From 40CM-4-69-5 sp036556905 (lineage in GTDB: Bacteria > Methylomirabilota > Methylomirabilia > Rokubacteriales > CSP1-6), in assembly GCA_036556905.1 (NCBI GenBank), contig DATBIM010000166.1, positions 1 to 64,000 on the forward strand: 64,000 nucleotides of DNA. The letters run 5' to 3'. A program made the position numbers and the translations under genes. Below, in pieces: positions 6,419-17,291 of the stretch (position 1 is its first letter; the number at the start of each line of letters is the position of its first letter). The notes beneath the pieces were generated by a model. It was not told where the DNA came from. It worked only from the letters and a program-made list of their open reading frames with translations, and did no database searches.

Positions 6419-8649
6419 TGCCCCTGCTCACCGAGCCCAGCCGCCGGCGCCGCAACATCGTGGTCATCAGCGGGCTGCTGGCCTTCCTGACCGTGGCCAC
6501 CGTGCTGAACTTCGAGATGCGGGTGCCCGAGGTCCCGCTGGCCTCTAACATCGTCGTCTTCGCGCTGTTCAACCTGAACCTGATCGTCTTCCTGCTGCTG
6601 CTGGTGCTCCTGCTCCGCAACCTCGTGAAGCTGTGGTTCGAGCGGAGGCAGAAGCTGCTGGGCTCACGCTTCAAGACGAAGCTGGTGCTGGCGTTCCTGT
6701 CCCTGGCCCTGACCCCGGCGATCCTCATCTTCACGATCGCCTCCAACTTCATCAACAAGTCGATCGAGGGCTGGTTCAAGCCCCAGGTCGAGCGACCCCT
6801 GGACCAGGCGCTGGCTGTCGCCCAGGCCTACTATCAGAACCTCCAGTCCGCGGCCCTTCGGCACGGCCAGCACATCGCCCGCGTCATCGAGCGCGACCGG
6901 CTCCTCGAGAACACACGGCGCGAGGCGCTGGCCGCCTATCTGGTCGACCAGCAGGAACAGCTCGGCCTCAGCGCCATCACGGTCTTCTCCGCCGCCGGCC
7001 AGGAGCTGGTCCACGTCAATGACCCCGCCCTCGGCGACCTGCCGACCCGCGACATCAATGAGGGGCAGCTGCGCCTGGGATTGGCCGGCCAGCAGGTCAC
7101 CACCGTGCGCGAGCTGCCCTCCGGCGATCTCATCGAAGCCATCGCCCCCGTGCTGACGGCCCCCGGCCCCGAGCGTCGGGTCCTGGGCACGGTGGTCGTG
7201 GGGACCCACGTGACCGAGCGTCTCGAGCAGCGGATTCGAGGCATCGCTCAGGCCTTTCAGGAGTACAAGCAGCTCAAGCTGGTGAAGAACCCCATCAAGG
7301 GCATCTACATCCTGCTCTTCATGCTGCTGACCCTGATCGTGGTGTTCTCCTTCGCCTGGTTCGGCCTCTACCTGGCCCGCGGGATCACCGGGCCCATCGC
7401 CGAGCTGGCCGAAGGCACCCGCGAGGTGGCGGCCGGGAACCTCAGCTACAGGGTCCAGGCCCGGGCCGCCGATGAGCTGGGGGTCCTCGTGGACTCGTTC
7501 AACCGCATGACCGAGGACCTGGGCCGCTCCAAGCACCAGCTGGAGGAAGCCTATCTCGACCTCCAGGACAAGCACACGGAGCTGGAGGAACGTCGGCGCT
7601 ACATCGAGACGGTCATGGAGGCGGTCACCACCGGCGTGGTCTCCCTGGATCCCCAGGGCTGCGTCACCACCCTGAACCGGGCCGCCGCGGCCATGTTCGG
7701 GCTGCAGCGGACGGCCGCCGTGGGGCGGCCGGTGGAGCAGGTGTTCGGGAGCGCCGAGCTGGCTGATGTGGTCGGCCTCGTGCAGCGGGTGCGCCGGCTG
7801 CGGGCGGGCGCGGTCGACCAGGAGCTACACCTGCGCCGCAAGGGAGCCACCGTGTCGCTGCTGGCCTCGGCCACCGCGCTGCGCGGATCCGACGGCGAGT
7901 ACGCGGGGGCCGTGCTGGTCTTCGACGACCTCACCGAGCTGCTCAAGGCCCAGCGCCTGGCCGCCTGGCGCGAGGTGGCCCAGCGCATCGCCCACGAGAT
8001 CAAGAACCCCCTGACGCCGATCCAGCTCTCGGCTCAACGCCTGCGCCGGCGGCTGAGCCGCAATGCCGGCGAGAACGAGCTCGTGGCGGAGTGCACCGGG
8101 ATCATCATTCAGGAGGTGAACGGGCTGCGCCGTCTCGTCGACGAGTTCTCGCGGTTCGCCCGGATGCCCGTGCTCACCCCGCGTCCCGGCGACCTGCGTC
8201 CGCTGGTGGACGGCGTGGCCAGCCTCTACCGCGAGTCCCACCCGACGCTGCGGCTCAGCACCCGTTATCCCGACGACCTGCCCCCGCTCGAGTTCGATCC
8301 CGACTACATCAAGCGGGCGGTGCTCAACCTCGTGGACAACGCCGTGGAGGCGGTGGGCGGCGTCGGCGACGTGGAGGTGGAGATCGTGCACCTGCCCGAG
8401 CTGGGCCGAGTCCAGCTCATCGTGAGCGACTCGGGCCCGGGCATCAAGCCCGAGGACAAGGACAAACTCTTCCTGCCCTACTTCTCGACCAAGACGACCG
8501 GGATGGGCCTGGGACTGCCCATCGTCCACGAGATCATCACCGAGCACGGCGGCGCCATCTGGGTGGAGGACAACCTTCCCCGGGGCAGCCGCTTCGTCAT
8601 CGAGCTGCCCGTCGCGCGCATCCCCGCGGCAGTCGAGACTCAAGCGTAG
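6418..8649 (+). CDS. ntrY: NtrY-type membrane sensor histidine kinase
   Basis: This 743-residue kinase is the sensor of an NtrYX two-component pair. It has three N-terminal transmembrane segments (within about residues 13-110), a large extracytoplasmic sensor region, a further membrane helix (about 295-320), HAMP (ARGITGPIAELAEGTREVAA), PAS (about 395-500, IETVMEAVTTGVVSLD), HisKA with phospho-acceptor His near residue 526 (AHEIKNPLTPIQLSAQRLRR) and HATPase with NLVDNAVEA, DSGPGIKPEDK and TTGMGLGLPIV. All catalytic motifs are intact. The true start at 6418 overlaps the DUF4390 stop; ntrX follows after 15 bases. NtrY proteins sense nitrogen, redox or envelope state in other bacteria; the signal here is unknown. 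Confidence 0.9.
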   Translation: MPLLTEPSRRRRNIVVISGLLAFLTVATVLNFEMRVPEVPLASNIVVFALFNLNLIVFLLLLVLLLRNLVKLWFERRQKLLGSRFKTKLVLAFLSLALTPAILIFTIASNFINKSIEGWFKPQVERPLDQALAVAQAYYQNLQSAALRHGQHIARVIERDRLLENTRREALAAYLVDQQEQLGLSAITVFSAAGQELVHVNDPALGDLPTRDINEGQLRLGLAGQQVTTVRELPSGDLIEAIAPVLTAPGPERRVLGTVVVGTHVTERLEQRIRGIAQAFQEYKQLKLVKNPIKGIYILLFMLLTLIVVFSFAWFGLYLARGITGPIAELAEGTREVAAGNLSYRVQARAADELGVLVDSFNRMTEDLGRSKHQLEEAYLDLQDKHTELEERRRYIETVMEAVTTGVVSLDPQGCVTTLNRAAAAMFGLQRTAAVGRPVEQVFGSAELADVVGLVQRVRRLRAGAVDQELHLRRKGATVSLLASATALRGSDGEYAGAVLVFDDLTELLKAQRLAAWREVAQRIAHEIKNPLTPIQLSAQRLRRRLSRNAGENELVAECTGIIIQEVNGLRRLVDEFSRFARMPVLTPRPGDLRPLVDGVASLYRESHPTLRLSTRYPDDLPPLEFDPDYIKRAVLNLVDNAVEAVGGVGDVEVEIVHLPELGRVQLIVSDSGPGIKPEDKDKLFLPYFSTKTTGMGLGLPIVHEIITEHGGAIWVEDNLPRGSRFVIELPVARIPAAVETQA

Positions 8650-8664
8650 TCCCCCGAGGTGATC

Positions 8665-10026
<1,362 letters not shown>

Positions 10027-10061
10027 CGGCGGCGCCGGGCGCGGCCGCCTCTGTCTAACCC

Positions 10062-11561
10062 ATGCCCGTCTGGAACTTCGTCTGGCGGAGCGCATACCAC
10101 GATTCGCTGACGCTCATGCGGCTCACCCACGACATGGAGGCGGTGCCCGGCGTCGAGCGGGCGGCCGCCATGATGGCAACCCCCCAGAACCGCGCCCTGC
10201 TCGCGGATGCCGGTCTCCTGGCCGAAGGGGGCGCGGACACGGCCCCGGCTGACCTCCTCATCGCCGTAGCCGCCGCCGACGAGGCCGCCGCCCGCGGCGC
10301 CGAAGCGGCCGCCCTCGCCGCGCTGCGCCCCCGCCCGGCCGAGTCCCGGCCGGGGCTGCCCGGCGCCACCCGGCGCCGACCCCGCACGCTGGCCTCGGCG
10401 CTTCGCGCGCTCCCCGACGCCAGCCTGGCTCTCATCTCCGTCCCCGGGCTCTATGCGGCCGCCGAGGCCATGAAAGCGCTGCGAGCGGGGCTCCACGTCA
10501 TGCTCTTCAGCGACAACGTCCCCGTCGAAGCTGAGATCGAGCTCAAGCGCCTGGCGCTCAGCCGGGGGCTCTTCGTGATGGGCCCCGACTGCGGTACCGC
10601 CCTCATCGACGGCGTCCCGCTCGGCTTCGCCAACGCCGTGCCCCGCGGCCGGATCGGCATCGCGGCGGCGTCAGGGACAGGGCTGCAAGAGGTGAGCACG
10701 CTGGTGGCCCGCCACGGCGAAGGCATCTCGCACGGGATCGGGGTGGGTGGGCGCGACCTCAGCGACGCGGTCGGGGGACTCATGATGTCACGGGCCCTGG
10801 CGCTGCTGGCCGAGGATCCAGCCACCGAGGTGATTTGCGTGATCGGCAAGCCGCCCGGCCCAGCAGTCGCCGCCCGGCTCACGCGAGAGGTCGAGCGGCT
10901 CGGGAAGCCGTGCGTGATGCACTTCGTCGGGTCCGGCTCGGGATCGCTCGAAGAGTGCGCCCGGGCGGCGGTGGCCCGGGCCAGGAAAAAAGGGGCTCCG
11001 GCGACCGAGTTCACGCTGCCGGCCTCCGAGGTCGACCGGTTGGTGGCCGACGCCGGGCGCGGCCTCGGCCCCGCGCCGCGCTATGTCCGCGGCGTCTATG
11101 CCGGCGGCACGCTGGCCTGGGAGGCGCGGGCGATTCTGGCGGCGGCGCTCCCCGACGTGGCACCCGACGTGACCGGCGGGGCCGGCGCGAACCGCGTGGT
11201 CGATCTCGGGGAGGACATGTTCACGGTCGGGCGGCCCCACCCGATGATCGACGGCACCGTCCGTCGCGAGTGGATCGCTCGCGAGACCGCCGACCCGGGC
11301 ACGGCCGTGTTGCTCCTCGACGTCATCCTCGGTTACGGCGCTCACCCGGACCCGGCCGGGGAGCTGATCCCCGCTCTCGAGCGGGCCCGCGAGCAGCGGC
11401 GCGGACTGGCCATCGTCGCCAGCGTCGTGGGGACCGAGACCGATCCCCAGGGTCGCGCCGCGCAGGTGGCGAAGCTCGCCGCGCGCGGTGTGATCGTGAT
11501 GCCGTCCAACGCTCAGGCGGCTCGGCTGGCGACACGGCTCGCCCGCGCGACGAGCGCCTGA
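10062..11561 (+). CDS. fdrA: FdrA-family protein (succinyl-CoA-synthetase-alpha-like)
   Basis: The 499-residue protein matches FdrA, a relative of succinyl-CoA synthetase alpha. In E. coli, FdrA together with YlbE (DUF1116) and YlbF has been assigned as oxamate carbamoyltransferase at the end of anaerobic allantoin breakdown. Visible are an N-terminal repeat region (VPGVERAAAMMATPQNRALL), a nucleotide/CoA-fold domain (GRIGIAAASGTGLQEVSTLV, GPDCGTALIDG) and VVDLGEDMFTVGRPHPMIDG towards the C-terminus. It begins 35 bases after ntrX and is followed after 10 bases by a small FdrA-domain gene. Two DUF1116 genes and a carbamate kinase lie 17 kb away. The exact substrate is not proven. Confidence 0.85.
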   Translation: MPVWNFVWRSAYHDSLTLMRLTHDMEAVPGVERAAAMMATPQNRALLADAGLLAEGGADTAPADLLIAVAAADEAAARGAEAAALAALRPRPAESRPGLPGATRRRPRTLASALRALPDASLALISVPGLYAAAEAMKALRAGLHVMLFSDNVPVEAEIELKRLALSRGLFVMGPDCGTALIDGVPLGFANAVPRGRIGIAAASGTGLQEVSTLVARHGEGISHGIGVGGRDLSDAVGGLMMSRALALLAEDPATEVICVIGKPPGPAVAARLTREVERLGKPCVMHFVGSGSGSLEECARAAVARARKKGAPATEFTLPASEVDRLVADAGRGLGPAPRYVRGVYAGGTLAWEARAILAAALPDVAPDVTGGAGANRVVDLGEDMFTVGRPHPMIDGTVRREWIARETADPGTAVLLLDVILGYGAHPDPAGELIPALERAREQRRGLAIVASVVGTETDPQGRAAQVAKLAARGVIVMPSNAQAARLATRLARATSA

Positions 11562-11571
11562 GGCGCGACTC

Positions 11572-11766
11572 GTGCGCGACCTGCTCGCCGGGCCCCCGCG
11601 GGTCATCAGCGTCGGCCTCGAGCTGTTCGCCACCACGCTCGTCTCACTCCAGGTGCCCGCGCTCCACGTGGACTGGCGGCCGCCTGGCGATGGTGACCCA
11701 CGATTGGCCGGACTGCTGGCGGAGTTGTCGGACGATTATGCCGCCCCCGGCAAACCTGATCATTGA
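11572..11766 (+). CDS. Small FdrA-domain protein, 64 residues
   Basis: The short product (GTG start, 10 bases after fdrA) is MRDLLAGPPRVISVGLELF continuing to VPALHVDWRPPGDGDPRL. The same pattern, AGPPRILSLGLPVF to HLDWRPPAGADDRL, forms the N-terminus of the second DUF1116 protein at 29372, which supports a real protein domain and not chance. Small stand-alone proteins of this type accompany fdrA in other bacteria, as I recall. Its last ~12 residues look unconstrained. Function is unknown; a subunit or lid of the FdrA/DUF1116 carbamoyltransferase complex is inference. Confidence 0.7.
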   Translation: MRDLLAGPPRVISVGLELFATTLVSLQVPALHVDWRPPGDGDPRLAGLLAELSDDYAAPGKPDH

Positions 11767-11767
11767 G

Positions 11768-11821
11768 CTGGAGGGGGCACGGGGCGCGCCCCCTCCAGAC
11801 CTCCCCGTTCACGCGGCGTGC
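11768..11821 (+). repeat. Hairpin element after the FdrA-domain gene, same family as 886-1000
   Basis: Bases 11768-11778 pair perfectly (11 bp) with 11788-11798 around a 9-base loop, starting 2 bases after the stop codon. The following ACCTCCCCGTTCACGCG closely matches the tail of the element at 917-936. The element separates the fdrA unit from the convergent minus-strand molybdoenzyme genes and may serve as a two-sided terminator. Confidence 0.6.
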
Positions 11822-11837
11822 GACGAGGGTCGCCGTC

Positions 11838-12692
11838 TCAACCCTGCTGAATCGCGTCGAGGAATTGCCCGAGGAGGTGTCCGGCCACCCGTCGCCGGTA
11901 CCACGCTGACGAGCGAATGTCGTCGATGGGGGCGATCTCCCCTTCGAGGAGCGCCCGCGTCGCCAGCCGGTCGATCTCCATCGGACGCCGACCGCTGAGG
12001 TAGGCCGCGGTCTGCCGGGCCAGGACGACCGTCGGCGCCACCGCGCCAAGCGCGAGTCGCACCTCGCCGAGCCGGCCGTCACGGAGCGGCGCCAGGCCAG
12101 CCAGACACACCTTGCTGATGGCCTGGGCCTTTCGGGCGCCCACCTTCCGGTAAAAGTGCGTGGCCGGTACCGGCGGGACGGCCAGCGCGATCCGGGCGAT
12201 GAGCTCGTCCCCGGCTCGGGCGGTGCGCTTGTAGCCGAGGTGGAAGTCCGCATAGTCTACCCAGCGCGCACCGCGCACGCTCACGAGCTCCAGCCTCGCC
12301 CCGTACGCGAGCAGGGCCGGCGACGAGTCGGCGGCCGGCGAAGCGTTGCCGAGATTGCCACCGAGCGTGCCCCGGTTCTGGATGGCCCAGGCGCCACTCA
12401 GACGCGCCGCCTGGACCAGGGCGGGATGACGTTCGGCGACCGCGGGGTGGGTGGCGAGCTCCCGGTACGTGGTCAGCGCCCCGATCACTGTCTCGTGCGG
12501 CGCCGCGCTGATGCCCCGTAGCTCCCCGAGCGGCCAGAGATCCAGCAGGTGCCCCTCGTGAAGCCCGCCAAGCGCGAGGAGGACCATGAGGTCGGTCCCG
12601 CCCGCGATGGGGATCACCGAGGGCTCCGCGGCCATGACCTGCAGCGCGTGGCGCAGGCTCTGCGCCCGCGTCCAGCGGACGGGCGTGGTCAC
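11838..12692 (-). CDS. Xanthine dehydrogenase family FAD-binding subunit
   Basis: This 284-residue subunit carries the FAD that passes electrons from the iron-sulfur clusters to the acceptor in three-subunit molybdenum hydroxylases. It has the two FAD-binding motifs: AGGTDLMV near the N-terminus and NRGTLGGNLGNASPAAD (about residue 105). The C-terminal CO-dehydrogenase flavoprotein domain follows. The GTG start at 12692 forms a GTGA overlap with the stop of the iron-sulfur subunit. It is the last gene of the large-small-medium operon. Confidence 0.92.
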   Translation of the reverse strand: MTTPVRWTRAQSLRHALQVMAAEPSVIPIAGGTDLMVLLALGGLHEGHLLDLWPLGELRGISAAPHETVIGALTTYRELATHPAVAERHPALVQAARLSGAWAIQNRGTLGGNLGNASPAADSSPALLAYGARLELVSVRGARWVDYADFHLGYKRTARAGDELIARIALAVPPVPATHFYRKVGARKAQAISKVCLAGLAPLRDGRLGEVRLALGAVAPTVVLARQTAAYLSGRRPMEIDRLATRALLEGEIAPIDDIRSSAWYRRRVAGHLLGQFLDAIQQG

Positions 12693-13156
12693 CGCGCCCG
12701 TCCGGCCGCGCGGTATACGGCTTCGTAGATCGCGGTGTAGCCAGTGCAGCGGCAGATGTTGCCGGCCAGCGCGTTGCGGATCTCGTCGAGCGTGGGCCGG
12801 GGATTGGCGGCCAGCAGGGCATGGGCGACCATGACGATGCCCGGCGTGCAGATCCCGCACTGGGTGCCGCCTTCATCGAGCAGCGCCTCCTGGACCCGAT
12901 CGAGCCCCGGGCCAGCCGCCGTGAGACCCTCGATCGTCGTCACGGTGGCGCCATCGAGCTGGCCCATCGGAGCCAGACAGCTCACGACGGGCAGGCCGTC
13001 GACGAGCACCGTACAAGCGCCGCACTCGCCCTCGCCGCATCCCTCCTTCGTCCCGGCCAGCCCCTGGTGCTCGCGCAGGAAGTCGAGGAGCCGGGTGAGC
13101 GGCGCGACCCGGGCGCGCACCGACCGACCGTTGATCGTGAGATCCAGGCCGATCAT
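12689..13156 (-). CDS. Xanthine dehydrogenase family (2Fe-2S) subunit
   Basis: The 155-residue subunit binds two [2Fe-2S] clusters. The N-terminal plant-ferredoxin-type site is CGEGECGACTVLVDG with the fourth Cys in VVSCLAP. The C-terminal all-alpha site is QCGICTPG and NICRCTGY. All eight cysteines are present. The ATG at 13156 overlaps the stop of the large subunit by 4 bases, and its own stop overlaps the start of the FAD subunit, so the three subunits are translationally coupled. Confidence 0.95.
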   Translation of the reverse strand: MIGLDLTINGRSVRARVAPLTRLLDFLREHQGLAGTKEGCGEGECGACTVLVDGLPVVSCLAPMGQLDGATVTTIEGLTAAGPGLDRVQEALLDEGGTQCGICTPGIVMVAHALLAANPRPTLDEIRNALAGNICRCTGYTAIYEAVYRAAGRAR

Positions 13157-15327
13157 GCCGGGAGCGCCTGCAGCACGCGTTCGGGCAGGGCCGGGATCCG
13201 CGCGATCTCCGTGCCGAGCGCCGCGTTGAGGGCGTTCACCACGGCCGGCGCCGAGCCGTCCATGGGCAGCTCACCCAGACCCTTGGACGAGGAAGCCTCC
13301 CCCTCACAGAACACGACGGCGATCGGTGGCGTGTCGGCGCTCGTGGGCACGATGTAGTTGGTCATCCGCCCGTTGGCCATGCCGCCGTCTTGCCACACGA
13401 CGTCCTCATAGAGGGCGAAGCCGATGCCCTGGCAGACGCCGCCGTGGACCTGGCCGCGCGCCGTCACCGGATTGACGACGCGGCCGACATCCTGCACGGC
13501 GACAAAGTCGGTGACCTCAGCCTCCCCCGTGCGGGTGTCGACGGCAACTTCCGCCACGTAGCAGGCCCAGGCATAGGCCGCGTACGCCTCGCCGGTGAGC
13601 GTTCGCTCATCCCATCGCCAGCCGGTGGGAGTGCGGTAGCGAGCCCGGGTGACGAGGGGACCGTGGGCGTGGGTATACGCTCGAGCCGCTACCACGAAGT
13701 CCGCGGGCGTATGGGGGCGGGGCAGCCCGGCCTGAGCGCGCAGCCGGTCTACCATCTCGTGCGCCGCCTGTGCGAGGAGGCCGCCGACCACCATCACCGT
13801 GCGGGAGGCGACCGTCGGTCCGCTGTTCGGGACCACCGCCGTATCCACGACAGCCACAGTGACCGCCTCGTACGGCACACCCAGCGCTTCGCTCACGATC
13901 TGGGCGTGTGTGGTGGCCGCGCCCTGGCCGATCTCGACGCTGGAGACCAGGATCTCCACGCGGCCATCGGCGCCCAGGCGCAGCGCCGCCTCCGAGGCGA
14001 GCTTGCTCTCCCCGGCCCCGGTGAAGCCAGCGCCGTGGAAGAAGGTGGCAAGCCCCACGCCGCGCTTCACGGCCGAGGCCCCGGCGTTGCTCGCGTCGCA
14101 GGCCGCCCGGCGGGCTGCGAAGCCGCTGGCGTCGAGCGCTCGATCCAGCACGGCGAGGGGGTCGACGCCCGGCTCCACCGGCTGGCCGGTGGCCATGAGG
14201 TCGCCGGGCCGGAGCAGGTTGCGCCGGCGGAGCTCCACCGGGTCGAGCCCCAGCGCGCGGGCCACACGGTCGAGGTGGACCTCGAGGGCAAAGATCGCCT
14301 GCGGCGCGCCGAAGCCGCGAAAGGCACCGTGGGGCGGGTAGCTCGTGCGCATCACCCGGCCACGGATTCTCAGGCTCGGCCAGCGATAGGGGCCCGGGGC
14401 GTGGATCACCCCGCGGGAGAGCACGACCGGGCTCAGGGTAAGATAGGCGCCGCCGTCGAGCACGAACTCCGTCTCCAGGGCCAGCAGCCGGCCGTCCCGG
14501 CTGACGCCGACGCGGTGGCGGGTGCGCGAGGGATGCCGCTTCGTCGTCGCCCGCATGTCCTCGCCGCGCTCGTACACGAGCTTGACCGGGCGGCGCGCCG
14601 TGGCGGCCAGCAGGGCCGCATGGCAAGCGATCATCGAGGGGTATTCCTCCTTGCCGCCGAAGCCACCCCCCGTCGTGGTCTGGATCACCCGCACCCGGTC
14701 CTCAGGCAGCCCGAGCACGGCGGCGACGGCAGGCCGCACATAGTACGGGCACTGGAGCGATCCCCACACCGTGAGGGCGCCGTCCTCGCCGATCTCGGCC
14801 AACATCGCCTGCGGCTCGATGTACAGATGCTCCTGGGCGCCTGTCTCGTACGTCCCGTCCACCACCAGGTCGGCCCGGGCCAGGCCCGCGGCGAGGTCGC
14901 CACGCTCGAGGGTCAGCTCGGAGAGTACGTCGGTGGCGGCGTCCAGGCTCAGCACGGCTGGCGCCGGGGCGACGACGAGCCGTACGGCGGCCACCGCGCG
15001 CGCCAGCACCTGCCGATCGGCGTGAGCCAGCAGCACCACGGGTTCTTCGCGATGCCGGATGTCCCGCGCCACCAGGCACGGCTGGTCGTCGGCGACGAGG
15101 GGCACGACGTTACGGCCGGGGATGTCGCGCGCAGTCACCACGACGATCTCGTCCCACGGGGGCCCGGGTGCGAAGTCGATGCGCTCGAGCTGACCGCCGG
15201 GGACGTCCGCACGCACGGTGCGACCCCACAGCTGGCCGGGCCGGGTCATATCGTCCAGGTAGACCGCGCGGCCGGTCACCTTGTCGAGCCCCTCCTTGCG
15301 CCGGAGGGGCGCCCCGATGGTCGTCAT
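13153..15327 (-). CDS. Xanthine dehydrogenase family molybdopterin-binding subunit
   Basis: The 724-residue catalytic subunit of a molybdenum hydroxylase. It shows GGGFGGKEE (molybdopterin-binding), QEHLYIEPQ and AFRGFGAPQ; the last carries the Arg typical of xanthine/purine-type enzymes, and GLGELP at the C-terminus carries the catalytic Glu. These features and the nearby importer and urate oxidase point to xanthine or hypoxanthine as substrate, though related enzymes act on other N-heterocycles. No XdhC-type maturation factor is in the window. The operon is transcribed divergently from the ABC importer, with a consensus -10 box 10 bases before its ATG. Confidence 0.88.
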   Translation of the reverse strand: MTTIGAPLRRKEGLDKVTGRAVYLDDMTRPGQLWGRTVRADVPGGQLERIDFAPGPPWDEIVVVTARDIPGRNVVPLVADDQPCLVARDIRHREEPVVLLAHADRQVLARAVAAVRLVVAPAPAVLSLDAATDVLSELTLERGDLAAGLARADLVVDGTYETGAQEHLYIEPQAMLAEIGEDGALTVWGSLQCPYYVRPAVAAVLGLPEDRVRVIQTTTGGGFGGKEEYPSMIACHAALLAATARRPVKLVYERGEDMRATTKRHPSRTRHRVGVSRDGRLLALETEFVLDGGAYLTLSPVVLSRGVIHAPGPYRWPSLRIRGRVMRTSYPPHGAFRGFGAPQAIFALEVHLDRVARALGLDPVELRRRNLLRPGDLMATGQPVEPGVDPLAVLDRALDASGFAARRAACDASNAGASAVKRGVGLATFFHGAGFTGAGESKLASEAALRLGADGRVEILVSSVEIGQGAATTHAQIVSEALGVPYEAVTVAVVDTAVVPNSGPTVASRTVMVVGGLLAQAAHEMVDRLRAQAGLPRPHTPADFVVAARAYTHAHGPLVTRARYRTPTGWRWDERTLTGEAYAAYAWACYVAEVAVDTRTGEAEVTDFVAVQDVGRVVNPVTARGQVHGGVCQGIGFALYEDVVWQDGGMANGRMTNYIVPTSADTPPIAVVFCEGEASSSKGLGELPMDGSAPAVVNALNAALGTEIARIPALPERVLQALPA

Positions 15328-15337
15328 GACAGGCGCG

Positions 15338-15343
15338 ATTATA
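15338..15343 (-). promoter_or_regulatory. -10 box of the xanthine dehydrogenase operon
   Basis: On the minus strand TATAAT occupies 15343-15338, leaving 10 bases to the ATG at 15327. Transcription should begin about 4 bases before the start codon. No good -35 is visible. The box lies back-to-back with the importer promoter, so a shared regulator could act here. Confidence 0.5.
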
Positions 15344-15380
15344 GGGGGAGTAGTGGCGGCCAGTAGGGCACGGAACCAGG

Positions 15381-15409
15381 TTGACGACGGAGGCCTGGGC
15401 CCCTAACGT
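15381..15409 (+). promoter_or_regulatory. Promoter of the ABC importer operon
   Basis: TTGACG (15381-15386) and TAACGT (15404-15409) are 17 bases apart, a good sigma-70 match. The predicted start near 15416 leaves a ~26-base leader containing GGGAAGGGAG as ribosome-binding site before the ATG at 15442. Confidence 0.55.
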
Positions 15410-15441
15410 AGGCGCCGGATCGAGGGGAAGGGAGACCCACC

Positions 15442-16482
15442 ATGACCATGGGCAGCGCGCTACGGCCGTGTCTGTCATCCTCCTTCGTGGCCCTGGCTCT
15501 GACGCTGGTGATCGGGACCGTGCCCGTCCCCGCCCAGACCCGGGTGAAGTTCGCGCTCGACTGGCAGATCCAGGGACCGCAGGCCCCCTTCATCTCGGCC
15601 AAGGCCATGGGCGCATTCGCCTCCCAGGGCCTCGAAGTCGCCATCGACCGGGGCAGCGGCTCACAGAAGACCATCGAGCAGGTGGCGACCGGGACCTACG
15701 ACATGGGATACGGCGACATCAACTCGATGATCGAGTACAACGTCAAGAACCCGCAGCAACCGCTCATCGCCGTCTACATCGTCCTGAATACGCCACCCTT
15801 CTCGCTGCTCTCGCTCAAGCGCTACGGCATCGCCCAGCCTGGCGATCTCAAGGGCGTCAGCATCGGCGCGCCGGCCGGGGACGCACCCCGTCGGCTCTGG
15901 CCGATCTTCGCCAAGAACGCCGGTGTGCCCGTCGACAGCGTGACCTGGACGAACATGGCGCCGCCGCTCCGGGAACCGGCCCTGGTCAAAGGCGACGTGA
16001 AAGCGATCTCCGGCTTCTTCTTCACGGGCTATCTGAACCTCACCGAGAACCTCAAGATTCCCGAGAGCGAGGTCGTGGCCTTCAAGTACAGCGACTACGG
16101 GATCGACCTCTACGGCAACGCCGTCGTCGTCCGTGTCGACTGGCTCAAGAAGAACGAGCCGACGGTGCGCAAGTTTCTGGCCGCCCTCACCCAGGGGTTC
16201 CGGGTATCGCTGAAGGACCCGGAGACCGCCATCGCCCATATCAAGGCGGCCGAGCCGCTGGCCAACGAGGCCACCGAGCTCAAGCGCCTACGGCTCGCCA
16301 TCACCGCCAACATGGTCAACGACGAGGTGCGGCGCAACGGCCTGGGGGCCATCGACGCCGCTCGCATGCGGCGGGCGATCGAGCAGGTCGTGCAGGCCTT
16401 CGCGCTGCCGGCCAAGCCGACGGTCGAGCAGGTCTTCTCCGGCGCCTACCTGCCCCCCGCCGCCGCGCGCCGCCTGGACTGA
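15442..16482 (+). CDS. ABC transporter substrate-binding protein, NMT1/THI5-like
   Basis: A periplasmic binding protein of 346 residues for a nitrate/sulfonate/pyrimidine-precursor type importer. It has an N-terminal signal peptide ending near residue 33 (LVIGTVPVPAQT), then VKFALDWQIQGPQAPFISAK, where the WxxxxxxAP pattern is typical of NMT1/THI5 proteins. GSGSQKTIEQVATGTYDMGY is the conserved ligand-site region. It is followed directly by its ATPase and permease. Context (xanthine dehydrogenase, urate oxidase) suggests a purine or ureide ligand, by inference only. Confidence 0.88.
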   Translation: MTMGSALRPCLSSSFVALALTLVIGTVPVPAQTRVKFALDWQIQGPQAPFISAKAMGAFASQGLEVAIDRGSGSQKTIEQVATGTYDMGYGDINSMIEYNVKNPQQPLIAVYIVLNTPPFSLLSLKRYGIAQPGDLKGVSIGAPAGDAPRRLWPIFAKNAGVPVDSVTWTNMAPPLREPALVKGDVKAISGFFFTGYLNLTENLKIPESEVVAFKYSDYGIDLYGNAVVVRVDWLKKNEPTVRKFLAALTQGFRVSLKDPETAIAHIKAAEPLANEATELKRLRLAITANMVNDEVRRNGLGAIDAARMRRAIEQVVQAFALPAKPTVEQVFSGAYLPPAAARRLD

Positions 16483-16508
16483 GGGCCGCGGGCCCGGCGC
16501 CCGGCGTG

Positions 16509-17287
<779 letters not shown>

Positions 17288-17291
<4 letters not shown>

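Noticed and set aside
13390..15366. Long plus-strand open frame opposite the molybdoenzyme large subunit
   Set aside because: Shadow of the minus-strand gene; no domain recognisable, and all motifs lie on the minus strand.
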